DNA from: Antedon mediterranea
Taxonomy: Eukaryota; Echinodermata; Crinoidea; Comatulida; Antedonidae
Direction: 5' to 3'
NCBI RefSeq assembly: GCF_964355755.1
Contig: NC_092675.1
Coordinates: 13,345,312 to 13,409,311 of the forward strand
Length of the DNA stretch: 64,000 nucleotides
The notes under the pieces were generated by a model that was given only the letters and a program-made list of their open reading frames with translations, was not told the origin of the DNA and searched no databases. How positions within the stretch are numbered: position 1 is the first letter of the stretch; the number at the start of each line of letters is the position of its first letter. A program made the translations under genes and the position numbers. Shown here one piece after another: positions 1 to 11,877 of this stretch.

Positions 1-4
1 AGAC

Positions 5-256
5 GTTTTAGACCAATTTGTGCATTTCGATGAAACTTGATTACACAAAAACATCAAAGTGCTTAAAATCACATTATAAACCGTTTTAGACCATTTTGAG
101 CATTTCGATAACACTTTTCACACAAAAACATCAAAGAGCACAAAATAGCTTAATATCGTATTTAAAAACGTTTTAGACCATTTTGAGCATTTAGACAAAA
201 CTTTTTCACACAAAACACCAAAGTGCTTAGAATAGCTTCAAATCGCATTTGGAGAC
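5..256 (+). repeat. Type example of the A-B-C triad (252 bp)
   Basis: This is the first full triad. A is 5-82 (78 bp, core CATTTCGATGAAACTTG, tail AATCACATTATAAACC). B is 83-169 (87 bp, core CGATAACACTTTTCACAC, tail AATATCGTATTTAAAAAC). C is 170-256 (87 bp, core TTAGACAAAACTTTTTCACA, D-like tail TCGCATTTGGAGAC). The triad recurs throughout in matched variants: A3-B1-C2 (A3 head ...TTTTGAGATTTTCG, GGTTACAC), A1-B1-C1 (CCAATTTGTGCATTTCG), A0-B2-C3 (A0 is D-like; B2 has GATAACAATTTTC and tail AAAAATG; C3 has TTAGATAAAAC). An A2-C2 doublet that lacks B also recurs. The class order is hardly ever broken, so the triad behaves as one composite unit embedded among D runs. Confidence 0.95.
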
Positions 257-3200
257 GTTTTAGAACATTTTGTGTTTTTCGAAAAAAACTGTTAACATAA
301 AAACACCAAAGTGCTTAGAATAGCTTCAAATCGCATTTGGAGACGTTTTAGAACATTTTGTGTTCTTCGAAAAAACCTGTTAACATAAAAACACCAAAGT
401 GCTTAGAATAGCTTCAAATCGCATTTGGAGACGTTTTAGACCATTTTGTGATTTTTGAAAAAACTTGTTAACATAAAAACACCAAAGTGCTTAGAATAGC
501 TTCAAATCACATTTGGAGACGTTTTAGACCATTTTGTGATTTTCGAAAAAACTTGTTAACATAAAAACACGAAAGTGCTTAGAATAGCTTCAAATCGCAT
601 TTGGAAACGTTTTAGACCATTTTGTGATTTTCGAAAAAGATTGTTAACATAAAAACACCAAAGTGCTTAGAATCACAATATAAACCGTTTTAGACCATTT
701 TGAGCATTTCGATAACAATTTTCACACAAAAACATCAAAGAGCACAAAATAGCTTAATATCGTATTTAAAAATGTTTTAGACCATTTTGAGCATTTAGAT
801 AAAATTTTTCACACAAAACACCAAAGTGCTTAGAATAGCTTCAAATCGCATTTGAAGACGGTTTAGACCATTTTGTGATTTTGAAAAAACTTGTTAACAT
901 AAAAACACCAAAGTGCTAAGAATAGCTTCAAATCGCATTTGGAGACGTTTTAGACCATTTTGTGATTTTCGAAAAAACTTGTTAACATAAAAACACCAAA
1001 GTGCTTAGAATAGCTTCAAATCGTATTTGGAGACGTTTTAGACCATTTTGAGATTTTCGAAAAAACTTGGTTACACAAAAACATCAAAGTGCTTAAAATC
1101 ACATTATAAACCGTTTTAGACCATTTTGAACATTTCGATAACACTTTTCACACAAAAACATCAAAGAGCACAAAATAGCTTAATATCGTATTTAAAAACG
1201 TTTTAGACCATTTTAAGCATTTCGACAAAACTTTTTCACACAAAACACCAAAGTGCTTAGAATAGCTTCAAATCGCATTTGGAGACGTTTTAGACCAATT
1301 TGTGCATTTCGATGAAACTTGATTACACAAAAACATCAACGTGCTTAAAATCACATTATAAACCGTTTTAGACCATTTTGAGCATTTCGATAACACTTTT
1401 CACACAAAAACATCAAAGAGCACAAAATAGCTTAATATCGTATTTAAAAACGTTTTAGACCATTTTGAGCATTTAGACAAAACTTTTTCACACAAAACAC
1501 CAAAGTGCTTAGAATAGCTTCAAATCGCATTTGGAGACGTTTTAGACCATTTTGTGCATTTCGATGAAACTTGGTTACACAAAAACATCAAAGTGCTTAA
1601 AATCACATTATAAATCGTTTTAGACCATTTTGAGCATTTCGACAAAACTTTTTCACACAAAATACCAAAGGGCTTAGAATAGCTTCTAATCGCATTTGGA
1701 GACGTTTTAGACCATTTTGTGATTTTCGAAAAAACTTTTTTAACATAAAAAGACCAAAGTGCTTAGAATAGCTTCAAATCACATTTGGAGACGTTTTAGA
1801 CCATTTTGTGATTTTCGAAAAAACTTGTTAACATAAAAACACGAAAGTGCTTAGAATAGCTTCAAATCGCATTTGGAAACGTTTTAGACCATTTTGTGAT
1901 TTTCGAAAAAAATTGTTAACATAAAAACACCAAAGTGCTTAGAATCACATTATAAACCGTTTTAGACCATTTTGAGCATTTCGATAACAATTTTCACACA
2001 AAAACATCAAAGAGCACAAAATAGCTTAATATCGTATTTAAAAACGTTTTAGACCATTTTGAGCATTTCGACAAAACTTTTTCACACAAAACACCAAAGT
2101 GCTTAGAATAGCTTCAAATCGCATTTGGAGACGTTTTAGACCAATTTGTGCATTTCGATGAAACTTGATTACACAAAAACATCAACGTGCTTAAAATCAC
2201 ATTATAAACCGTTTTAGACCATTTTGAGCATTTCGATAACACTTTTCACACAAAAACATCAAAGAGCACAAAATAGCTTAATATCGTATTTAAAAACGTT
2301 TTAGACCATTTTGAGCATTTAGACAAAACTTTTTCACACAAAACACCAAAGTGCTTAGAATAGCTTCAAATCGCATTTGGAGACGTTTTAGACCATTTTG
2401 TGCATTTCGATGAAGCTTGGTTACACAAAAACATCAAAGTGCTTAAAATCACATTATAAATCGTTTTAGACCATTTTGAGCATTTCGACAAAACTTTTTC
2501 ACACAAAATACCAAAGGGCTTAGAATAGCTTCAAATCGCATTTGGAGACGTTTTAGACCATTTTGTGTTTTTCGAAAAAACTTTTTAACATAAAAACACC
2601 AAAGTGCTTAGAATAGCTTCAAATCACATTTGGAGACGTTTTAGACCATTTTGTGATTTTCGAAAAAACTTGTTAACATAAAAACACGAAAGTGCTTAGA
2701 ATAGCTTCAAATCGCATTTGGAAACGTTTTAGACCATTTTGTGATTTTCGAAAAAAATTGTTAACATAAAAACACCAAAGTGCTTAGAATCACATTATAA
2801 ACCGTTTTAGACCATTTTGAGCATTTCGATAACAATTTTCACACAAAAACATCAAAGAGCACAAAATAGCTTAATATCGTATTTAAAAATGTTTTAGACC
2901 ATTTTGAGCATTTAGATAAAACTTTTTCACACAAAACACCAAAGTGCTTAGAATAGCTTCAAATCGCATTTGGAGACGTTTTAGACCATTTTGTGATTTT
3001 TGAAAAAACTTGTTAACATAAAAACACCAAAGTGTTAGAATAGCTTCAAATCACATTTGGAGACGTTTTAGACTATTTTGTGATTTTCGAAAAAACTTGT
3101 TAACATAAAAACACCAAAGTGCTTAGAATAGCTTCAAATCGTATTTGGAGACGTTTTAGACCATTTTGAGATTTTCGAAAAAACTTGGTTACACAAAAAC

Positions 3201-3734
3201 ATCAAAGTGCTTAAAATCACATTATAAACCGTTTTAGACCATTTTGAGAATTTCGATAACACTTTTCACACAAAAACATCAAAGAGCACAAAATAGCTTA
3301 ATATCGTATTTAAAAACGTTTTAGACCATTTTGAGCATTTCGACAAAACTTTTTCACACAAAACACCAAAGTGCTTAGAATAGCTTCAAATCGCATTTGG
3401 AGACGTTTTAGACCAATTTGTGCATTTCGATGAAACTTGATTACACAAAAACATCAAAGTTCTTAAAATCACATTATAAACCGTTTTAGACCATTTTGAG
3501 CATTTCGATAACACTTTTCACACAAAAACATCAAAGAGCACAAAATAGCTTAATATCGTATTTAAAAACGTTTTAGACCATTTTGAGCATTTAGACAAAA
3601 CTTTTTCACACAAAACACCAAAGTGCTTAGAATAGCTTCAAATCGCATTTGGAGACGTTTTAGACCATTTTGTGCATTTCGATGAAACTTGGTTACACAA
3701 AAACATCAAAGTGCTTAAAATCACATTATAAAAC

Positions 3735-4034
3735 GTTTTAGACCATTTTGAGCATTTCGACAAAACTTTTTCACACAAAATACCAAAGTGCTTAGAATAG
3801 CTTCAAATCGCATTTGGAGACGTTTTAGACCATTTTGTGATTTTCGAAAAAACTTTTTAACATAAAAACACCAAAGTGCTTAGAATAGCTTCAAATCACA
3901 TTTGGAGACATTTTAGACCATAAGTGCTTAGAATCACAATATAAACCGTTTTAGACCATTTTGAGCATTTCGATAACAATTTTCACACAAAAACATCAAA
4001 GAGCACAAAATAGCTTAATATCGTATTTAAAAAT
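3735..4034 (+). repeat. 300-bp tandem duplication, copy 1
   Basis: The unit is C2 (87) + D with CTTTTTAAC core (88) + truncated 38-bp monomer + B2 (87) = 300 bp. It is followed directly by a second copy with no difference that I could see. The junction reads from the B2 tail (AAAAATG) straight into C2. The homologous segment at 22.35-22.65 kb has the unit only once, so the duplication is private to this copy and recent relative to the larger duplication. Confidence 0.95.
3910..3947 (+). repeat. Truncated 38-bp monomer (type example of 14 copies)
   Basis: The monomer head joins directly to the middle box as TTAGACCATAAGTGCTTAG and then continues as a normal A0 tail, so 40 bp of the 78-bp A0 form is missing, including the TTTTCGAAAA palindrome. 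Other copies start at 4210, 6725, 8650, 16374, 19847, 22528, 31549, 35525, 42221, 43617, 54939, 57631 and 63080. All follow a D monomer with a TCACATTTGG tail and precede B2. The identical breakpoint and context mean one deletion event that was later spread by segmental duplication or conversion. Confidence 0.95.
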
Positions 4035-4334
4035 GTTTTAGACCATTTTGAGCATTTCGACAAAACTTTTTCACACAAAATACCAAAGTGCTTAGAATAG
4101 CTTCAAATCGCATTTGGAGACGTTTTAGACCATTTTGTGATTTTCGAAAAAACTTTTTAACATAAAAACACCAAAGTGCTTAGAATAGCTTCAAATCACA
4201 TTTGGAGACATTTTAGACCATAAGTGCTTAGAATCACAATATAAACCGTTTTAGACCATTTTGAGCATTTCGATAACAATTTTCACACAAAAACATCAAA
4301 GAGCACAAAATAGCTTAATATCGTATTTAAAAAT
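4035..4334 (+). repeat. 300-bp tandem duplication, copy 2
   Basis: Same unit and order as the copy at 3735-4034. After it the array resumes with C3 (TTAGATAAAAC), the monomer that follows B2 in the unduplicated homologue near 22.66 kb. Confidence 0.95.
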
Positions 4335-5865
4335 GTTTTAGACCATTTTGAGCATTTAGATAAAACTTTTTCACACAAAACACCAAAGTGCTTAGAATAG
4401 CTTCAAATCGCATTTGGAGACGGTTTAGACCATTTTGTGATTTTGAAAAAACTTGTTAACATAAAAACACCAAAGTGCTTAGAATAGCTTCAAATCGCAT
4501 TTGGAGACGTTTTAGACCATTTTGTGATTTTCGAAAAAACTTGTTAACATAAAAACACCAAAGTGCTTAGAATAGCTTCAAATCGTATTTGGAGACGTTT
4601 TAGACCATTTTGAGATTTTCGAAAAAACTTGGTTACACAAAAACATCAAAGTGCTTAAAATCACATTATAAACCGTTTTAGACCATTTTGAACATTTCGA
4701 TAACACTTTTCACACAAAAACATCAAAGAGCACAAAATAGCTTAATATCGTATTTAAAAACGTTTTAGACCATTTTGAGCATTTCGACAAAACTTTTTCA
4801 CACAAAACACCAAAGTGCTTAGAATAGCTTCAAATCGCATTTGGAGACGTTTTAGACCAATTTGTGCATTTCGATGAAACTTGATTACACAAAAACATCA
4901 ACGTGCTTAAAATCACATTATAAACCGTTTTAGACCATTTTGAGCATTTCGATAACACTTTTCACACAAAAACATCAAAGAGCACAAAATAGCTTAATAT
5001 CGTATTTAAAAACGTTTTAGACCATTTTGAGCATTTAGACAAAACTTTTTCACACAAAACACCAAAGTGCTTAGAATAGCTTCAAATCGCATTTGGAGAC
5101 GTTTTAGACCATTTTGTGCATTTCGATGAAGCTTGGTTACACAAAAACATCAAAGTGCTTAAAATCACATTATAAATCGTTTTAGACCATTTTGAGCATT
5201 TCGACAAAACTTTTTCACACAAAATACCAAAGGGCTTAGAATAGCTTCAAATCGCATTTGGAGACGTTTTAGACCATTTTGTGATTTTCGAAAAAACTTT
5301 TTAACATAAAAACACCAAAGTGCTTAGAATAGCTTCAAATCACATTTGGAGACGTTTTAGACCATTTTGTGATTTTCGAAAAAACTTGTTAACATAAAAA
5401 CACGAAAGTGCTTAGAATAGCTTCAAATCGCATTTGGAAACGTTTTAGACCATTTTGTGATTTTCGAAAAAAATTGTTAACATAAAAACACCAAAGTGCT
5501 TAGAATCACATTATAAACCGTTTTAGACCATTTTGAGCATTTCGATAACAATTTTCACACAAAAACATCAAAGAGCACAAAATAGCTTAATATCGTATTT
5601 AAAAATGTTTTAGACCATTTTGAGCATTTAGATAAAACTTTTTCACACAAAACACCAAAGTGCTTAGAATAGCTTCAAATCGCATTTGGAGACGTTTTAG
5701 ACCATTTTGTGATTTTTGAAAAAACTTGTTAACATAAAAACACCAAAGTGTTAGAATAGCTTCAAATCACATTTGGAGACGTTTCAGACCATTTTGTGAT
5801 TTTCGAAAAAACTTGTTAACATAAAAACACGAAAGTGCTTAGAATAGCTTCAAATCGAATTTGGA

Positions 5866-7790
5866 AACGTTTTAGACCATTTTGTGATTTTCGAAAAAAC
5901 TTGTTAACATAAAAACACGAAAGTGCTTAGAATAGCTTCAAATCGCATTTGGAAACGTTTTAGACCATTTTGTGATTTTCGAAAAAAATTGTTAACATAA
6001 AAACACCAAAGTGTTTAGAATAGCTTCAAATCGCATTTGGAGACGTTTTAGACCAATTTGGGATTTTCGAAAAAACTTATCAACATAAAAACACCAAAGG
6101 GTTTAGAATAGCTTCAAATCGCATTTGGAGACGTTTTAGACCATTTTGTGATTTTGAAAAAACTTGTTAACATAAAAACACCAAAGTGCTTAGAATAGCT
6201 TCAAATCGTATTTGGAGACGTTTTAGACCATTTTGAGATTTTCGAAAAAACTTGGTTACACAAAAACATCAAAGTGCTTAAAATCACATTATAAACCGTT
6301 TTAGACCATTTTTAGCATTTCGGTAACACTTTTCACACAAAAACATCAAAGAGCACAAAATAGCTTAATATCGTATTTAAAAACGTTTTAGACCATTTTG
6401 AGCATTTAGACAAAACTTTTTCACACAAAACACCAAAGTGCTTAGAATAGCTTCAAATCGCATTTGGAGACGTTTTAGACCATTTTGTGCATTTCGATGA
6501 AACTTGGTTACACAAAAACATTAAAGTGCTTAAAATCACATTATAAATCGTTTTAGACCATTTTGAGCATTTCGACAAAACTTTTTCACACAAAATACCA
6601 AAGTGCTTAGAATAGCTTCAAATCGCATTTGGAGACGTTTTAGACCATTTTGTGATTTTCGAAAAAACTTTTTAACATAAAAACACCAAAGTGCTTAGAA
6701 TAGCTTCAAATCACATTTGGAGACGTTTTAGACCATAAGTGCTTAGAATCACATTATAAACCGTTTTAGACCATTTTGAGCATTTCGATAACAATTTTCA
6801 CACAAAACATCAAAGAGCACAAAATAGCTTAATATCGTATTTAAAAATGTTTTAGACCATTTTGAGCATTTAGATAAAACTTTTTCACACAAAACACCAA
6901 AGTGCTTAGAATAGCTTCAAATCGCATTTGGAGACGTTTTAGACCATTTTGTGATTTTTGAAAAAACTTGTTAACATAAAAACACCAAAGTGCTTAGAAT
7001 AGCTTCAAATCACATTTGGAGATGTTTTAGAACATTTTGTGATTTTTGAAAAAACTTGTTAACATAAAAACACGAAAGTGCTTAGAATAGCTTCAAATCA
7101 CATTTGGAGACGTTTTAGACCATTTTGTGATTTTTGAAAAAAACTTGTTAACATAAAAACACGAAAGTGCTTAGAATAGCTTCAAATCGCATTTGGAAAC
7201 GTTTTAGACCATTTTGTGATTTTCGAAAAAGATTGTTAACATAAAAACACCAATGTGCTTAGAATCACATTATAAACCGTTTTAGACCATTTTGAGCATT
7301 TCGATAACAATTTTCACACAAAAACATTAAAGAGAACAAAATAGCTTAATATCGTATTTATAAATGTTTTAGACCATTTTGAGCATTTCGACAAAACTTT
7401 TTCACACAAAACACCAAAGTGCTTAGAATAGCTTCAAATCGCATTTGGAGACGTTTTTTATACCATTTTGTGATTTCGATGAAACTTGATTACACAAAAA
7501 CATCAAAGTGCTTAAAATCACATTATAAACCGTTTTAGACCATTTTGAGCATTTCGATAACACTTTTCACACAAAAACATCAAAGAGCACAAAATAGCTT
7601 AATATCGTATTTAAAAACGTTTTAGACCATTTTGAGCATTTAGACAAAACTTTTTCACACAAAACACCAAAGTGCTTAGAATAGCTTCAAATCGCATTTG
7701 GAGACGTTTTAGAACATTTTGTGTTTTTCGAAAAAAACTGTTAACATAAAAACACCAAAGTGCTTAGAATAGCTTCAAATCGCATTTGGA
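5866..7790 (+). repeat. 1925-bp tandem duplication, copy 1
   Basis: Paired markers all sit 1925 bp apart: A3 at 6220/8145, the truncated monomer at 6725/8650, the rare CCAATTTGGGATTTTCG head near 6050/7975, ACATTAAAGAGAAC near 7324/9249, and an unusual ACGTTTTTTATACC head near 7451/9376. I saw no base difference between copies. The left edge is inside a D monomer, between the private CGAATTTGG at 5856 and GGAAAC. Confidence 0.93.
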
Positions 7791-9715
7791 AACGTTTTAG
7801 ACCATTTTGTGATTTTCGAAAAAACTTGTTAACATAAAAACACGAAAGTGCTTAGAATAGCTTCAAATCGCATTTGGAAACGTTTTAGACCATTTTGTGA
7901 TTTTCGAAAAAAATTGTTAACATAAAAACACCAAAGTGTTTAGAATAGCTTCAAATCGCATTTGGAGACGTTTTAGACCAATTTGGGATTTTCGAAAAAA
8001 CTTATCAACATAAAAACACCAAAGGGTTTAGAATAGCTTCAAATCGCATTTGGAGACGTTTTAGACCATTTTGTGATTTTGAAAAAACTTGTTAACATAA
8101 AAACACCAAAGTGCTTAGAATAGCTTCAAATCGTATTTGGAGACGTTTTAGACCATTTTGAGATTTTCGAAAAAACTTGGTTACACAAAAACATCAAAGT
8201 GCTTAAAATCACATTATAAACCGTTTTAGACCATTTTTAGCATTTCGGTAACACTTTTCACACAAAAACATCAAAGAGCACAAAATAGCTTAATATCGTA
8301 TTTAAAAACGTTTTAGACCATTTTGAGCATTTAGACAAAACTTTTTCACACAAAACACCAAAGTGCTTAGAATAGCTTCAAATCGCATTTGGAGACGTTT
8401 TAGACCATTTTGTGCATTTCGATGAAACTTGGTTACACAAAAACATTAAAGTGCTTAAAATCACATTATAAATCGTTTTAGACCATTTTGAGCATTTCGA
8501 CAAAACTTTTTCACACAAAATACCAAAGTGCTTAGAATAGCTTCAAATCGCATTTGGAGACGTTTTAGACCATTTTGTGATTTTCGAAAAAACTTTTTAA
8601 CATAAAAACACCAAAGTGCTTAGAATAGCTTCAAATCACATTTGGAGACGTTTTAGACCATAAGTGCTTAGAATCACATTATAAACCGTTTTAGACCATT
8701 TTGAGCATTTCGATAACAATTTTCACACAAAACATCAAAGAGCACAAAATAGCTTAATATCGTATTTAAAAATGTTTTAGACCATTTTGAGCATTTAGAT
8801 AAAACTTTTTCACACAAAACACCAAAGTGCTTAGAATAGCTTCAAATCGCATTTGGAGACGTTTTAGACCATTTTGTGATTTTTGAAAAAACTTGTTAAC
8901 ATAAAAACACCAAAGTGCTTAGAATAGCTTCAAATCACATTTGGAGATGTTTTAGAACATTTTGTGATTTTTGAAAAAACTTGTTAACATAAAAACACGA
9001 AAGTGCTTAGAATAGCTTCAAATCACATTTGGAGACGTTTTAGACCATTTTGTGATTTTTGAAAAAAACTTGTTAACATAAAAACACGAAAGTGCTTAGA
9101 ATAGCTTCAAATCGCATTTGGAAACGTTTTAGACCATTTTGTGATTTTCGAAAAAGATTGTTAACATAAAAACACCAATGTGCTTAGAATCACATTATAA
9201 ACCGTTTTAGACCATTTTGAGCATTTCGATAACAATTTTCACACAAAAACATTAAAGAGAACAAAATAGCTTAATATCGTATTTATAAATGTTTTAGACC
9301 ATTTTGAGCATTTCGACAAAACTTTTTCACACAAAACACCAAAGTGCTTAGAATAGCTTCAAATCGCATTTGGAGACGTTTTTTATACCATTTTGTGATT
9401 TCGATGAAACTTGATTACACAAAAACATCAAAGTGCTTAAAATCACATTATAAACCGTTTTAGACCATTTTGAGCATTTCGATAACACTTTTCACACAAA
9501 AACATCAAAGAGCACAAAATAGCTTAATATCGTATTTAAAAACGTTTTAGACCATTTTGAGCATTTAGACAAAACTTTTTCACACAAAACACCAAAGTGC
9601 TTAGAATAGCTTCAAATCGCATTTGGAGACGTTTTAGAACATTTTGTGTTTTTCGAAAAAAACTGTTAACATAAAAACACCAAAGTGCTTAGAATAGCTT
9701 CAAATCGCATTTGGA
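7791..9715 (+). repeat. 1925-bp tandem duplication, copy 2
   Basis: This copy begins inside a monomer (7706-7793) that has a D-subtype head with AGAACATTTTGTGTTTTTCG but the GGAAAC tail of another subtype. In the sequence that follows copy 2 the same head carries GGAGAC (9631 monomer, tail at 9714-9718). The chimera therefore marks the exchange point: 7790 aligns with 9715, and 7791 (A) differs from 9716 (G). Related single-copy versions lie at about 31-32.6 and 35-36.6 kb. Confidence 0.92.
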
Positions 9716-11877
9716 GACGTTTTAGAACATTTTGTGTTCTTCGAAAAAACCTGTTAACATAAAAACACCAAAGTGCTTAGAATAGCTTCAAATCGCATTT
9801 GGAGACGTTTTAGACCATTTTGTGATTTTTGAAAAAACTTGTTAACATAAAAACACCAAAGTGCTTAGAATAGCTTCAAATCACATTTGGAGACGTTTTA
9901 GACCATTTTGTGATTTTCGAAAAAACTTGTTAACATAAAAACACGAAAGTGCTTAGAATAGCTTCAAATCGCATTTGGAAACGTTTTAGACCATTTTGTG
10001 ATTTTCGAAAAAGATTGTTAACATAAAAACACCAAAGTGCTTAGAATCACAATATAAACCGTTTTAGACCATTTTGAGCATTTCGATAACAATTTTCACA
10101 CAAAAACATCAAAGAGCACAAAATAGCTTAATATCGTATTTAAAAATGTTTTAGACCATTTTGAGCATTTAGATAAAACTTTTTCACACAAAACACCAAA
10201 GTGCTTAGAATAGCTTCAAATCGCATTTGGAGACGGTTTAGACCATTTTGTGATTTTGAAAAAACTTGTTAACATAAAAACACCAAAGTGCTTAGAATAG
10301 CTTCAAATCGCATTTGGAGACGTTTTAGACCATTTTGTGATTTTTGAAAAAACTTGTTAACATAAAAACACCAAAGTGCTTAGAATAGCTTCAAATCGTA
10401 TTTGGAGACGTTTTAGACCATTTTGAGATTTTCGAAAAAACTTGGTTACACAAAAACATCAAAGTGCTTAAAATCACATTATAAACCGTTTTAGACCATT
10501 TTGAACATTTCGATAACACTTTTCACACAAAAACATCAAAGAGCACAAAATAGCTTAATATCGTATTTAAAAACGTTTTAGACCATTTTGAGCATTTCGA
10601 CAAAACTTTTTCACACAAAACACCAAAGTGCTTAGAATAGCTTCAAATCGCATTTGGAGACGTTTTAGACCAATTTGTGCATTTCGATGAAACTTGATTA
10701 CACAAAAACATCAACGTGCTTAAAATCACATTATAAACCGTTTTAGACCATTTTGAGCATTTCGATAACACTTTTCACACAAAAACATCAAAGAGCACAA
10801 AATAGCTTAATATCGTATTTAAAAACGTTTTAGACCATTTTGAGCATTTAGACAAAACTTTTTCACACAAAACACCAAAGTGCTTAGAATAGCTTCAAAT
10901 CGCATTTGGAGACGTTTTAGACCATTTTGTGCATTTCGATGAAGCTTGGTTACACAAAAACATCAAAGTGCTTAAAATCACATTATAAATCGTTTTAGAC
11001 CATTTTGAGCATTTCGACAAAACTTTTTCACACAAAATACCAAAGGGCTTAGAATAGCTTCAAATCGCATTTGGAGACGTTTTAGACCATTTTGTGATTT
11101 TCGAAAAAACTTTTTAACATAAAAACACCAAAGTGCTTAGAATAGCTTCAAATCACATTTGGAGACGTTTTAGACCATTTTGTGATTTTCGAAAAAACTT
11201 GTTAACATAAAAACACGAAAGTGCTTAGAATCACATTATAAACCGTTTTAGACCATTTTGAGCTTTTCGATAACAATTTTCACACAAAAACATCAAAGAG
11301 CACAAAATAGCTTAATATCGTATTTAAAAATGTTTTAGACCATTTTGAGCATTTAGATAAAACTTTTTCACACAAAACACCAAAGTGCTTAGAATAGCTT
11401 CAAATCGCATTTGGAGACGTTTTAGACCATTTTGTGATTTTTGAAAAAACTTGTTAACATAAAAACACCAAAGTGTTAGAATAGCTTCAAATCACATTTG
11501 GAGACGTTTCAGACCATTTTGTGATTTTCGAAAAAACTTGTTAACATAAAAACACGAAAGTGCTTAGAATAGCTTCAAATCGAATTTGGAAACGTTTTAG
11601 ACCATTTTGTGATTTTCGAAAAAACTTGTTAACATAAAAACACGAAAGTGCTTAGAATAGCTTCAAATCGCATTTGGAAACGTTTTAGACCATTTTGTGA
11701 TTTTCGAAAAAAATTGTTAACATAAAAACACCAAAGTGTTTAGAATAGCTTCAAATCGCATTTGGAGACGTTTTAGACCAATTTGTGATTTTCGAAAAAA
11801 CTTATCAACATAAAAACACCAAATCGCATTTGGAGACGTTTTAGACCATTTTGTGATTTTGAAAAAACTTGTTAACA
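9716..11877 (+). repeat. Satellite segment matching the start of the window and 22.9-24.4 kb
   Basis: It holds the A1-B1-C1-D module that opens the window (offset 9375), then A3 at 10410 and blocks shared with 22.9-24.4 kb (offset about 12.5 kb). Relative to the 22.9-kb homologue one 88-bp D monomer is missing near 11.22 kb, where CACGAAAGTGCTTAG runs straight into the TCACATTATAAACC tail. A 22-bp deletion at about 11.82 kb (ACACCAAATCGCATTTGG) is shared with 24.41 kb. Nothing other than satellite is present. Confidence 0.88.

Larger units (their letters stand above)
1..5865 (+). repeat. Left segment: three A3 blocks, copied in part at 9.4-11.1 and 20.7-24.3 kb
   Basis: Bases 1 to about 1.7 kb repeat at 9.375-11.08 kb with almost constant offset (A3 at 1035 and 10410; the only length difference I noted on the left is one base near 805, AAAATTTTTC against AAAACTTTTT). 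About 2.05-5.99 kb repeats at 20.67-24.31 kb: the marker GAAGCTTGG at 2412 matches 21030, and A3 at 3153 matches 21771, both offset 18618. After 4.3 kb the offset drops to 18318, which is exactly the 300-bp duplication present only on the left. Nothing but satellite is present. Confidence 0.88.

Noticed and set aside
5-256. A, B and C lengths (78, 87, 87) are all divisible by three, hinting at a coding tandem repeat
   Set aside because: Stop codons interrupt the frames within short distances, D monomers are 88 bp, and recurrent 1-, 10- and 40-bp indels are tolerated. No selection for frame is visible.
2412-2420. AAGCTT (HindIII-like) sites suggesting a known HindIII satellite
   Set aside because: AAGCTT occurs only in a minority of A2 monomers (GAAGCTTGG) and rare changes such as GAAAAGCTTC near 49.78 kb, so it is not a defining monomer site and identifies no known family.
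3735-4334. Duplications as assembly artefacts
   Set aside because: Not fully excluded. Different private variants and itemised indels in most copies (for example the two 3.9-kb copies differ by four indels) argue for real duplications, but the perfect 300-, 1023- and 1925-bp pairs need read support.
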